From contig NZ_JACJTT010000034.1 in NCBI RefSeq assembly GCF_014698825.1, forward strand, positions 1-60,189: a stretch of 60,189 bases of DNA, read 5' to 3'. A program made the translations under genes and the position numbers. Below are positions 42,427 to 49,973 of this stretch, in pieces (the first letter of the stretch is position 1; the number at the start of each line of letters is the position of its first letter). The notes under the pieces are model-generated. The model saw only the letters and a program-made list of their open reading frames with translations. It made no database searches and was not told where the DNA came from. The stretch comes from Richelia sinica FACHB-800. GTDB lineage: Bacteria > Cyanobacteriota > Cyanobacteriia > Cyanobacteriales > Nostocaceae.

Positions 42427-44097
42427 ATGGCATCTACTATTCAAGCCTTACCCACAGAAGTGGTATATCTCATCACTGCTGGAGAAGTCATCGACTCTCT
42501 CGCTTCCGTGGTGCGGGAATTAGTAGAAAATTCCTTAGATGCTGGTGCAACACGCATCGTTATTTCTTTATGGCCGCAACAATGGCGAATTCGTGTAGCT
42601 GATAACGGTTGTGGACTCAGTTTAGAAGATTTACAAAAAGCAGCAACCGCCCATAGTACCAGTAAGATTCATTCTAGCGAAGATTTGTGGAAAATAAAAA
42701 GTTTAGGATTTCGTGGTGAAGCACTGCACAGTTTAACTACTCTCGCAGATTTAGAAATCTTCAGCCGTTCCACACATAGTACAGAGGGATGGCGAGTTAT
42801 GTATGGCAACAATGGCGAAGTAACACAAGTAGATGTAGCTGCTATTGCACCGGGAACAGTGGTCACAGTTGCTAATTTATTCGCTAACTGTCCTGGTCGT
42901 CGTCAGGGTTTACCCCCCACAGCGCAGCAACTGAAGTCCGTCCAAGGGATAATTCAGCAAATTGCCTTATGTCACCCCCATGTCACTTACCAAGTGTGGC
43001 AAAACGACCGAGAATGGTTTACTATTTACCCTGCACCAACCGTCGGAAAACTCATCCCGCAAATTCTTACCCAGGTGCGACAAGGTGATTTAGAAGAAAT
43101 CAATTTACCAGTACCTCACCCGCAGTCATCTACAATTACTAACTCTTCCTTAAAAGTAGTTATTGGCTTACCAGATAGATGTCACCGTCATCGTCCTGAC
43201 TGGGTGAAGGTGGCAATTAATGGCAGAATCATTAACTCCCCAGAGTTAGAGCAAACTATACTATCAGCATTTCACAGAACCTTACCACGCGATCGCTATC
43301 CTGTTTGCTTCTTACATCTTCTCATTTCCCCTGACCAAATTAACTGGAACCGCAACCCCGCGAAAACAGAAATTTATCTCCACGAACTCACCTATTGGCA
43401 AGAACAAATAACCCAAGCCATCAACCAAGCACTGCGTCTCTCCGAAACCAATCTTAAAGAATCTGTCCACACCACCAGAGTTAGCCAATTACTCAAAGCC
43501 GCAGAAGAAAAAGGTACCTACAAATTTAATTCTCAAAAACCTGATAGTCAAACTCAGCACTATGTCACAGCAGTGGCCCAAGTCAGCAATACTTACATAG
43601 TAGCGGAACATCCAGGGGGAATGTGGCTAGTCGAACAACACATAGCCCATGAACGAGTTTTGTTTGAACAATTGTGTGATAGTTGGCAACTTATCCCCGT
43701 TGAACCACCAATCATCCTCTATCAATTATCTAACAACCAAGTTGAACAACTACAACGCATTGGTTTAGATATTGAACCCTTTGGAGAACAACTTTGGGCC
43801 ATACGCAAAATTCCTGCCATGCTACAACAGCGAGAAGACTGTGCTGATGCCATTCTCGAACTAAGTCGTGGTGGAGACTTGCAAACAGCACAAGTAGCCG
43901 TAGCTTGTCGTAGTGCTATTCGCAATGGTACACCCATGACTTTACCAGAAATGCAGAAATTACTAGACGATTGGCAACGCACCCGTAACCCCCGCACTTG
44001 TCCACACGGCAGACCTATTTATTTATCCTTAGAAGAATCTGCTTTATCTCGGTTTTTCCGTCGTCACTGGGTGATAGGCAAAAGTCATGGCATTTAA
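42427..44097 (+). CDS. mutL: DNA mismatch repair protein MutL
   Basis: 556 residues from ATG 42427 (MASTIQALPTEVV). The open frame extends to a TTG at 42385 inside a repeat. GHKL ATPase motifs: ELVENSLDAG, VADNGCGL, KSLGFRGEAL. The C-terminal half has CPHGRP and EQHIAHERVLFEQ in place of the endonuclease motif DQHAxxE, with Asp replaced by Glu. It couples MutS mismatch recognition to strand incision. No mutS nearby. Confidence 0.93.
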   Translation: MASTIQALPTEVVYLITAGEVIDSLASVVRELVENSLDAGATRIVISLWPQQWRIRVADNGCGLSLEDLQKAATAHSTSKIHSSEDLWKIKSLGFRGEALHSLTTLADLEIFSRSTHSTEGWRVMYGNNGEVTQVDVAAIAPGTVVTVANLFANCPGRRQGLPPTAQQLKSVQGIIQQIALCHPHVTYQVWQNDREWFTIYPAPTVGKLIPQILTQVRQGDLEEINLPVPHPQSSTITNSSLKVVIGLPDRCHRHRPDWVKVAINGRIINSPELEQTILSAFHRTLPRDRYPVCFLHLLISPDQINWNRNPAKTEIYLHELTYWQEQITQAINQALRLSETNLKESVHTTRVSQLLKAAEEKGTYKFNSQKPDSQTQHYVTAVAQVSNTYIVAEHPGGMWLVEQHIAHERVLFEQLCDSWQLIPVEPPIILYQLSNNQVEQLQRIGLDIEPFGEQLWAIRKIPAMLQQREDCADAILELSRGGDLQTAQVAVACRSAIRNGTPMTLPEMQKLLDDWQRTRNPRTCPHGRPIYLSLEESALSRFFRRHWVIGKSHGI

Positions 44098-44446
44098 ATG
44101 TTACGAAATATTTCTTTGACAAATCTGCTTGTCACTTAAACAACAGCTAGTTTGTGATTATTACAGGATTGGTATCAATGAATTTAGTTACTAAAAATCC
44201 TGAAAAAGCTTGCAGCACAACGCTTTGACGGTATTTACCAGTAAATCACTAGCTTATTGCCAAAAGTGACATGATCACTATCCTGAAATCGAGTTGTTTT
44301 CGTTCACAATGTCATGTAAGCATAACATTATTATCAATAACTCGAACAATAACTATTTATTTCACACAAGAAAAATTAAAACTCCAGCAGTTTTTTCATG
44401 CGGAGGTCATTCAAAAATATTGACTTTACCATACAAGTAATAAAGC
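44098..44446. other. Non-coding gap upstream of the double-glycine peptide gene
   Basis: 349 bases after mutL with no supportable gene. AT-rich, with TTGACT at 44420-44425 as a possible -35 box for the peptide gene and CATGATCA / TGTCATG-like short repeats around 44270-44320. The leader hairpin of the peptide gene follows at 44447. Confidence 0.4.
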
Positions 44447-44476
44447 AGTTGAGTTATCAAAAATAGCAACTCAACT
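44447..44476 (+). promoter_or_regulatory. 9-bp leader hairpin (attenuator-like) before the peptide gene
   Basis: AGTTGAGTT (44447-44455) and AACTCAACT (44468-44476) are a perfect inverted repeat, followed by ATGGCTTTTTGAGTTTTATT and then the AGGAGG of the next gene. A stem followed by a T-rich run just ahead of a ribosome-binding site fits a transcription attenuator or an operator. Confidence 0.5.
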
Positions 44477-44511
44477 ATGGCTTTTTGAGTTTTATTTTAG
44501 GAGGAACACAA

Positions 44512-44784
44512 ATGTTTAATCTCGATAGAATTTCAGAATATGATTTGCTCAGTGAAATTAGTCCAGAAGTTGCTGCTAACATTAACGGTGGACAAAGCAC
44601 TGGACAACCTGGTGGACAAGGTGAAACTGCTGGTGGAGGTAGTAACGGCAGTACAGGTCAAGGTAAGTTTAATAAAGAAAAATATCAGCAAGCTTTAGGT
44701 CTTGCCTATCTCAGTCCACCAGCAATTGGAAGAGTCACAGATGATGAAGCTTTATTAGCTCAATTCGTAGCTTGGGAAGATTAG
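44512..44784 (+). CDS. Small peptide with double-glycine-type leader (bacteriocin/RiPP-like precursor candidate)
   Basis: 90 residues from ATG 44512, preceded by a strong AGGAGG. Residues 1-28 (MFNLDRISEYDLLSEISP, then EVAANINGG) resemble the leader pattern LSxxExxxIxGG cut by C39-peptidase ABC exporters. The rest is Gly/Ser/Gln-rich (29-55, QSTGQPGGQGETAGGGSNG) and then a short helical, acidic tail ending AQFVAWED. No Cys, so no lanthipeptide rings. No exporter or modifying enzyme is adjacent. Function inferred only. Confidence 0.72.
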   Translation: MFNLDRISEYDLLSEISPEVAANINGGQSTGQPGGQGETAGGGSNGSTGQGKFNKEKYQQALGLAYLSPPAIGRVTDDEALLAQFVAWED

Positions 44785-44852
44785 TTATTCCCAATTTCGA
44801 CAGTGACGTAATTACAAAATTCCAGCAGCAAAGCTGTTAAAATCATCAGTAT

Positions 44853-44891
44853 AAGAAACCTAGTTTTAGATTAGCTGGGTTTCTTATTTTT
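44853..44891 (+). terminator. Rho-independent terminator of the peptide gene
   Basis: AAGAAACC (44853-44860) pairs with GGTTTCTT (44878-44885) and is followed by ATTTTT. It lies 69 bases after the peptide stop, making the peptide gene a single-gene transcript. Confidence 0.7.
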
Positions 44892-44905
44892 CAATTTATT
44901 AGCAA

Positions 44906-45685
44906 TTAAATTGGTTTTTGAGTTGGTACACCCACAGCACGGGGAAATTTGCTTGGGGTATTTTCTACTTTGCGTAGATATAGACAATGACGAATACTAT
45001 GAGCTAAGGGAGTAGTAAATTCTTCAATCAGTTCTACTACTCCTCCCAACTGTTTAACTGCATTCTCTAGACTTTTTTCTTCTTCTCTTGTCCAACTACC
45101 CCGATAAATCACTGCTAAACCATCTTTTTTCAGTAAAGGTAGAGTATATTCAGCACAAGCAGAAACTGTACCTACAGCACGAATCGTCGCTAAATCATAT
45201 TGTTGACGATGTTGATTTTGTTGACCTATTTCTTCTACTCTTCCAACTAAAGTTTTGCCATTATTTAAAGATAGATTAGTTAAAACCTGATCAATAAAAT
45301 TAATTTTTTTGCGAGTGGAATCCAACAAGGTAACTTGACAGTTCGGAAAAACAATAGCAATTGGTAAACCAGGAAACCCAGCACCTGTACCAATATCAAT
45401 CAGTTTTGTTTTATCTTGCAGAGTAGAAATAAATTGCTGCTGTGGTGCCATACCTCGTAAAGAATCCCAGAGATGTTTTTCCCAAAATTCTTCAGGCTCA
45501 GTGATGCGAGTTAAATTTAGCTGAAGATTACCTGCTAAAATTAATTGATAAAGTCGCTGTAGCTGGCTTTGTTCTTCTTGGCTCGGTTGCCAATTGATTG
45601 TTTGTTGCCAAGTTTCTGCCATTTCTGGCAAATTACTGATAGGTAAAGATTCTAAATCCATTGAACAAAACAAGACTGTATTCAT
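44906..45685 (-). CDS. rsmG: 16S rRNA (guanine527-N7)-methyltransferase
   Basis: Also called GidB. Makes m7G527 in 16S rRNA. 259 residues from ATG 45685. An ATG at 45661 is also possible. Motifs: NLQLNLTRITEPEEFWEKHLWDS, SAM motif LIDIGTGAGFPGLPIAIVFP, and YDLATIRAVGTVSACAEYTLP. Followed at the 3' side by the convergent peptide gene. Confidence 0.94.
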   Translation of the reverse strand: MNTVLFCSMDLESLPISNLPEMAETWQQTINWQPSQEEQSQLQRLYQLILAGNLQLNLTRITEPEEFWEKHLWDSLRGMAPQQQFISTLQDKTKLIDIGTGAGFPGLPIAIVFPNCQVTLLDSTRKKINFIDQVLTNLSLNNGKTLVGRVEEIGQQNQHRQQYDLATIRAVGTVSACAEYTLPLLKKDGLAVIYRGSWTREEEKSLENAVKQLGGVVELIEEFTTPLAHSIRHCLYLRKVENTPSKFPRAVGVPTQKPI

Positions 45686-45734
45686 CAAGAATTGGTTTAG
45701 AGAAAACTTCCCTCAACCTTAAATTTTGGTATTG

Positions 45735-46406
45735 TTAATTAACCGCTACTTCTTGCTCTTTATGTGCCAATGTTGCAGGGTCAACTGCTTGTAAAATACC
45801 ATGTTTTAGCGTCCAGCATTTATCTGCAATGGGTAACATGTCCCCAGCGTCATGGGTGACGACCAATAATGTCCAATCTTGTTTGATTTGTCCTAATAAA
45901 TTTACCAGTTGTCGTCGCATTGACCAGTCAAGACCAGCCGTAGGTTCATCTAGTAATAATAAATTCGGTTGACGAATTAATTGCACTGCTAAAGCTAAAC
46001 GTCTTTGTTGTCCACCACTTAAAGCATGGGGAGGTGTAGAAAGAGATAAATGATCTAATCCTACTGCGCTTAATGCTTGTTTAACTCTTTCTGACCCTAG
46101 TTCAGGATGTCCTAAGCGCAATTCTTCTAAAATTGTTGCTCCGCAAAAATGCCGTTCAGGAAATTGAAATACTATTCCTGCTAATTGTTGTAGCTGTTCA
46201 GCGATTAATTCTTGTTCCCGCCATAGAACTGTACCAGAAGTTGGGTCAGCAAGTCCAGAGAGAATTTCTAATAAGGTACTTTTACCTGAGCCACTAGGGC
46301 CAATAATCAGCCCAAGTTGTTTAGATGGTAATTCTAGATTAACAGATTTGAGAATTGCGGTTGGGCAAGCTGTGGGATGATAAGTTAAATTTCTAAGATA
46401 GAGCAT
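45735..46406 (-). CDS. ABC transporter ATP-binding protein (EcfA-like)
   Basis: 223 residues, one nucleotide-binding domain. Walker A GPSGSGKST, Q-loop FQFPERHFCG (the FQxPE form seen in cobalt/ECF-type ATPases), signature LSGGQQRRLALA, Walker B LLLLDEPTAGLD, and H-loop VVTHD. No permease gene is adjacent, so its partner must be elsewhere. It is 46-50 bases upstream of rsmG on the same strand. Confidence 0.88.
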   Translation of the reverse strand: MLYLRNLTYHPTACPTAILKSVNLELPSKQLGLIIGPSGSGKSTLLEILSGLADPTSGTVLWREQELIAEQLQQLAGIVFQFPERHFCGATILEELRLGHPELGSERVKQALSAVGLDHLSLSTPPHALSGGQQRRLALAVQLIRQPNLLLLDEPTAGLDWSMRRQLVNLLGQIKQDWTLLVVTHDAGDMLPIADKCWTLKHGILQAVDPATLAHKEQEVAVN

Positions 46407-46693
46407 TTGTGCAGATCAGCAAAAAGTGAATAAATCTGAGAGACAAGGGAGAGCTGCTAGCTGGAATTGTTATTTTTTATCTATTGTGGCAGAGTTACTA
46501 GATAAAACTGCTAATAATGCCAATGGAACATTAAAAATTAAACCCAGTCTACTCATTTAGATAGTTATTTTATATATAATATGTTTTTCAAAAATGACTC
46601 TCAAGAAGATTTTAAGTTATATATAAAACTATTTAAACCGTAATAGTCCTGAGTTTTTGCTTGTTTAAATTATCCTCATTTTCTCACATCATT

Positions 46694-47593
46694 ATGTTTG
46701 CTAGATTCCTGAATTTATCCAAGGTGACTTTTACCACTATTATATTTTTTAATTTATTGGTCACTCCTTTAATGGCTGGTGATCCCTTTCGGAGTCGAGA
46801 CACCCATAAAATTGGTGAGCAAACGGAAGCTGCGTTTAAGGCAATTTTTCAAAAAGGAGACTATCTAGCGGCAGAACGTTATCTACAAAAGGCTCTGGCT
46901 ACGGAAGTAGATGAACCTTTGGCTTATGCGATGAAGGCTTCATTAGCTTACGGAAATAAAGATTGGGCTACTTTAGATAACTATAGTCAAAAAACTTTAG
47001 AAACAGGAAAAAAGCTGGTTGCTAGTAATCCATTGCGTGGAAACTTATACACGGCGGTGGGATATTTTCTAGAGGGAGCGGTGATTCTTACCCGTGAGGG
47101 GACAGTAAATGGCGCTTCTCAAGCTTTAAGTAGGTTGCGAAAGGTATTTGAATATTTAGATAGAGCAGAGGCGATTTCTGCCAGAGACCCAGAGTTAAAT
47201 TTAATTCGGGGTTATATGGATTTGATGTTAGCGGTAAATTTGCCGTTTACTAGCCCAGATGAGGCTATTGACAAGCTGGAAAGAAATGCTGCTCCCGATT
47301 ATTTGGTAGACCGGGGGATTGCCTTAGCCTATCGAGATTTGAAACAATATCCTCAAGCTCTAGAGTATGCGAACCGGGCATTGAAAGCTACTGCGGATAA
47401 TCCAGAAATTTATTATCTCAAGGCACAAATTCTGCATGAGCAAGGGAAAAAGGATTATAATCAATCGCTGATTAGGGATGCGATCGCTAATTTTGATCAA
47501 GCTTTAGCTAAAAAATTCCAACTTCCGACTCATTTAGTTAAACAAATCGAGTCAGAACGCAATCAGGCTATTAATCGGTTGAAGAATCCATGA
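46694..47593 (+). CDS. Exported TPR-repeat protein
   Basis: About 299 residues from ATG 46694. An in-frame start at 46661 adds 11 residues. Signal peptide: FARFLNLSKVTFTTIIFFNL with predicted cleavage after VTPLMA before GDPFRS. TPR-like helix pairs occur at about 45-110 (GDYLAAERYLQKAL) and 205-290 (KQYPQALEYANRALKATADNPEIYYLKAQIL when read through). A cyanobacterial family of unknown, probably periplasmic, scaffold function. Confidence 0.8.
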   Translation: MFARFLNLSKVTFTTIIFFNLLVTPLMAGDPFRSRDTHKIGEQTEAAFKAIFQKGDYLAAERYLQKALATEVDEPLAYAMKASLAYGNKDWATLDNYSQKTLETGKKLVASNPLRGNLYTAVGYFLEGAVILTREGTVNGASQALSRLRKVFEYLDRAEAISARDPELNLIRGYMDLMLAVNLPFTSPDEAIDKLERNAAPDYLVDRGIALAYRDLKQYPQALEYANRALKATADNPEIYYLKAQILHEQGKKDYNQSLIRDAIANFDQALAKKFQLPTHLVKQIESERNQAINRLKNP

Positions 47594-47615
47594 TAATGAG
47601 GGGGAGGAGTTCAGA

Positions 47616-47748
47616 AGTATGCCTACGACACGCTGCGCGAACAGAAGTCAGTAGGGGCGGGTTTACAGATATCATCAACTATGAACGAGAATTTTGGTAA
47701 ACCCGCCCGTACAGGAGTATGCCTAGGGCACGCTGCGCGAACAGAAGT
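47616..47748. repeat. Composite repeat: 33-bp direct repeats around a 16-bp inverted repeat
   Basis: Direct copies at 47616-47648 and 47716-47748, exactly 100 bases apart with 2 differences, contain CACGCTGCGCGAACAGAAGT. Between them GTAGGGGCGGGTTTAC (47651-47666) pairs with GTAAACCCGCCCGTAC (47697-47712) in 15 of 16 positions. No coding potential. The structure suggests a small mobile repeat inserted within or duplicating its flank. Confidence 0.75.
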
Positions 47749-47816
47749 TCAAAAGTAGGTTTTCTTCTCTTATCTCTCATCTATCCCCCCTCTGTCCGTT
47801 TATCCCCATTGACAAA

Positions 47817-48269
47817 ATGCACATTCAGTTTCGCGAGTTTAATCCTTTTGATATCTGGTTTTGGGTCAAGTTCTCTACCATTCCCTCGGAACGAGAAAAG
47901 GAATATGTAGAAGAAGTCTTTAACTCTTGGTTTTATTTGGGTAAGTTGGGTGCATTTAACGCGGAAAATCTCCAGGTACAAGAAACTGGTTTAGATATCA
48001 GTTACATGGATTATGACGCTAGTGGCTATGATAAAAGCTTATTGGCACTCATGCACAACATGGGTGAGTTTGAATATTTGGAACAATGGGGCCGGTGTTG
48101 GTTTGATTTGGGAACCAGTGATGCGATCGCTATTGACATTCTCATCAATGCCTTAACCCAGTTAAGTGAAGAATACGTCACTATTGAAGCTTTGTACATA
48201 GGCGGCGAAAATGAAGATTGGCCGGTCGAAGATAGTGAATCTCGCGCTTACTCTATTTACGATAATTAA
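47817..48269 (+). CDS. DUF3531 family protein
   Basis: 150 residues, acidic, soluble. Starts MHIQFREFNPFDIWFWVKF. Conserved-looking central section WFYLGKLGAFNAENLQVQE and WGRCWFDLGTSDAIAIDILIN. I recall this as the cyanobacterial and plant DUF3531 family, function not established. It ends 8 bases before the Nudix gene, so the two are likely co-transcribed. Confidence 0.75.
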   Translation: MHIQFREFNPFDIWFWVKFSTIPSEREKEYVEEVFNSWFYLGKLGAFNAENLQVQETGLDISYMDYDASGYDKSLLALMHNMGEFEYLEQWGRCWFDLGTSDAIAIDILINALTQLSEEYVTIEALYIGGENEDWPVEDSESRAYSIYDN

Positions 48270-48277
48270 TCATCACA

Positions 48278-48709
48278 ATGAATAAACCAGGTGAAATTCG
48301 CGTTATTGTCTTAGCATTAATTCGGGATGGAGACAGAATCTTTGTTTCTGAAGGTTATGACCCAGCCAAACAATCTACATTTTATCGTGCTCTTGGTGGT
48401 GGGGTAGAATTTGGGGAGCATAGTTATGATGCTTTACAAAGAGAATTTCAAGAAGAAATTCAAGCTGAATTAACTAACATTCGCTATTTAACTTGTATTG
48501 AAAACCTGTTCATTTTTAATGGTAAACAAGGTCACGAAATCATTCAGCTTTATCAATGCGATTTTGCGGATTCTAAGTTTTACCAAATTGACAGCATTAC
48601 TTTCTCAGAAACTCCTGAGCGTAAACATCGCGCTCTTTGGGTAGAAATTTCTAAATTCGCATCTGGGGAATTAAGATTAGTACCAGAGGTATTTTTTCAA
48701 TATTTGTAG
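48278..48709 (+). CDS. Nudix hydrolase
   Basis: 143 residues. The Nudix box G-x5-E-x7-R-E-x2-E-E is complete: Gly41, Glu47, Arg55, Glu56, Glu59, Glu60 in GGVEFGEHSYDALQREFQEE. It hydrolyses nucleoside diphosphate derivatives linked to another group. Substrate not evident. Follows the DUF3531 gene by 8 bases. Confidence 0.9.
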   Translation: MNKPGEIRVIVLALIRDGDRIFVSEGYDPAKQSTFYRALGGGVEFGEHSYDALQREFQEEIQAELTNIRYLTCIENLFIFNGKQGHEIIQLYQCDFADSKFYQIDSITFSETPERKHRALWVEISKFASGELRLVPEVFFQYL

Positions 48710-48818
48710 TTGTGTATAGAGGCAAAATTCCACTTTCCCAATTGATTCTTGTCTAGCATTGGTATATCTGAATCTAGGATTGCTAGATTCAACCTAGTAC
48801 ATAAACAACTGGTGAATT

Positions 48819-49057
48819 ATGTCTATTCCATTAGTGACCAGACGTTTTAAAGTTAAAGAATACCATCACATGAATCAAGCTGGTCTTCTCTCTGAAGATG
48901 ACAGAGTGGAATTGATCAATGGGGAAATATTGGAAATGTCACCAATTGGTACTAAACACGCTACCTGCATGAGGAGATTAATTAACTTAGCGGTCAAACT
49001 TTATCTATTCCATCTTTTCCAGATATCAATATCAAAATTGAGCAAATTTTAGGATAG
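48819..49057 (+). pseudogene. Uma2-type (DUF820) nuclease-like gene with internal deletion
   Basis: The first 60 codons are a normal Uma2 N-terminus (SIPLVTRRFKVKEYHHMNQA, then DDRVELINGEILEMSPIGTKH). The central 100 or so residues with the catalytic Asp/Glu/Lys residues are absent. The last 20 codons of the family (LSIPSFPDINIKIEQILG) reappear in another frame, ending TAG at 49055-49057. An out-of-frame deletion has inactivated the gene. Confidence 0.82.
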
Positions 49058-49064
49058 AACTTCA

Positions 49065-49397
49065 TTAATCATATCTATCCTTTTTAGATTTAATTACTTC
49101 AATTACATTGTCATGTTTTTGCCCACCAATAATATCTTTTAAATGGATTTTGCCTTCAATATACTGTAAATGAATCCGCCAACCAGAAATTTTATCAATA
49201 TCTGCACGGTAAATAGCCTGTTTAATGCCCATGACTTTATGTAATCTTGTTTTCGGAAAAGTTCTGGTGCGGTGACATTCATTGTCTTCTAATTCAGCTA
49301 AAGCTTCTAAAAAATTTAATTTCAATTCTTCTGGTAAAATTTTCATCGCTTCATGAATCACACCATATTCATCCAGAAGAGGTTTAATCGACGGCAT
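49065..49397 (-). CDS. RelE/ParE-like toxin-fold protein (second of tandem pair)
   Basis: 110 residues. The C-terminal half AIYRADIDKISGWRIHLQY plus KIHLKDIIGGQKHDNVIEV has the strand pattern and basic residues of RelE/ParE-type proteins. The N-terminal 50 residues are helical. Its ATG overlaps the stop of the preceding gene (TAATG), so the two are translationally coupled. It could be a toxin or a partner of the upstream protein. Confidence 0.7.
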   Translation of the reverse strand: MPSIKPLLDEYGVIHEAMKILPEELKLNFLEALAELEDNECHRTRTFPKTRLHKVMGIKQAIYRADIDKISGWRIHLQYIEGKIHLKDIIGGQKHDNVIEVIKSKKDRYD

Positions 49398-49795
49398 TAG
49401 CAGCAGTGCACCTCTGTTTCTTGATTTTCTTCTACCGTAAAATCCTGATAAATTATTTCTGCAACAGCGTTATATGCTTTGTGTGCCTCTGCCGTATTCA
49501 CTAATCGAAATAAAGTAACTAATATACAGCCGAAAATGGGATCATCATCAATGGTAAGAATGACTCTTTGTTCATCATTGATTTTGAGAGAATATATTGT
49601 TGAATCATAAAAATGATTGAGTTTAATATTTCGGAATTGTTCGCTATTTTCGTAAAATGATTCTTTATCTTCTGATGATAAAATTTGAAAATAGCGATTC
49701 ATCTCTTTAATAAGTTTAAATTTCTCCGTATCTGTAAACTTTTCTAAATCCTTTTCAAAATCCTTTGTCGATTCAATGAGTATTTCCATTTCCAT
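49397..49795 (-). CDS. RelE-like protein (first of tandem pair)
   Basis: 132 residues. ILIESTKDFEKDLEKF at the start, then STIYSLKINDEQRVILTIDD and PIFGCILVTLFRLV, a RelE-superfamily-like beta core. The second ATG (49789) has GGAG at a better distance than the first. No gene resembling a classic DNA-binding antitoxin lies next to the pair, so either one member is the antitoxin or this is not a standard TA system. Confidence 0.65.
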   Translation of the reverse strand: MEMEILIESTKDFEKDLEKFTDTEKFKLIKEMNRYFQILSSEDKESFYENSEQFRNIKLNHFYDSTIYSLKINDEQRVILTIDDDPIFGCILVTLFRLVNTAEAHKAYNAVAEIIYQDFTVEENQETEVHCC

Positions 49796-49973
49796 AACTC
49801 CTGAGTCGAAAATCCAAGGTTATTCTCAATTTAACTTATAACTATAGATAATTACGAGCTAATCAGCACATAGCAGTAAATTTTTAGCAATTCTCAGACT
49901 CCAATCGGAAATTAGCAGACACAGTTCTGTAATTATCACTATTCATTCTGCATTTGTAACCACATAGAAATTC

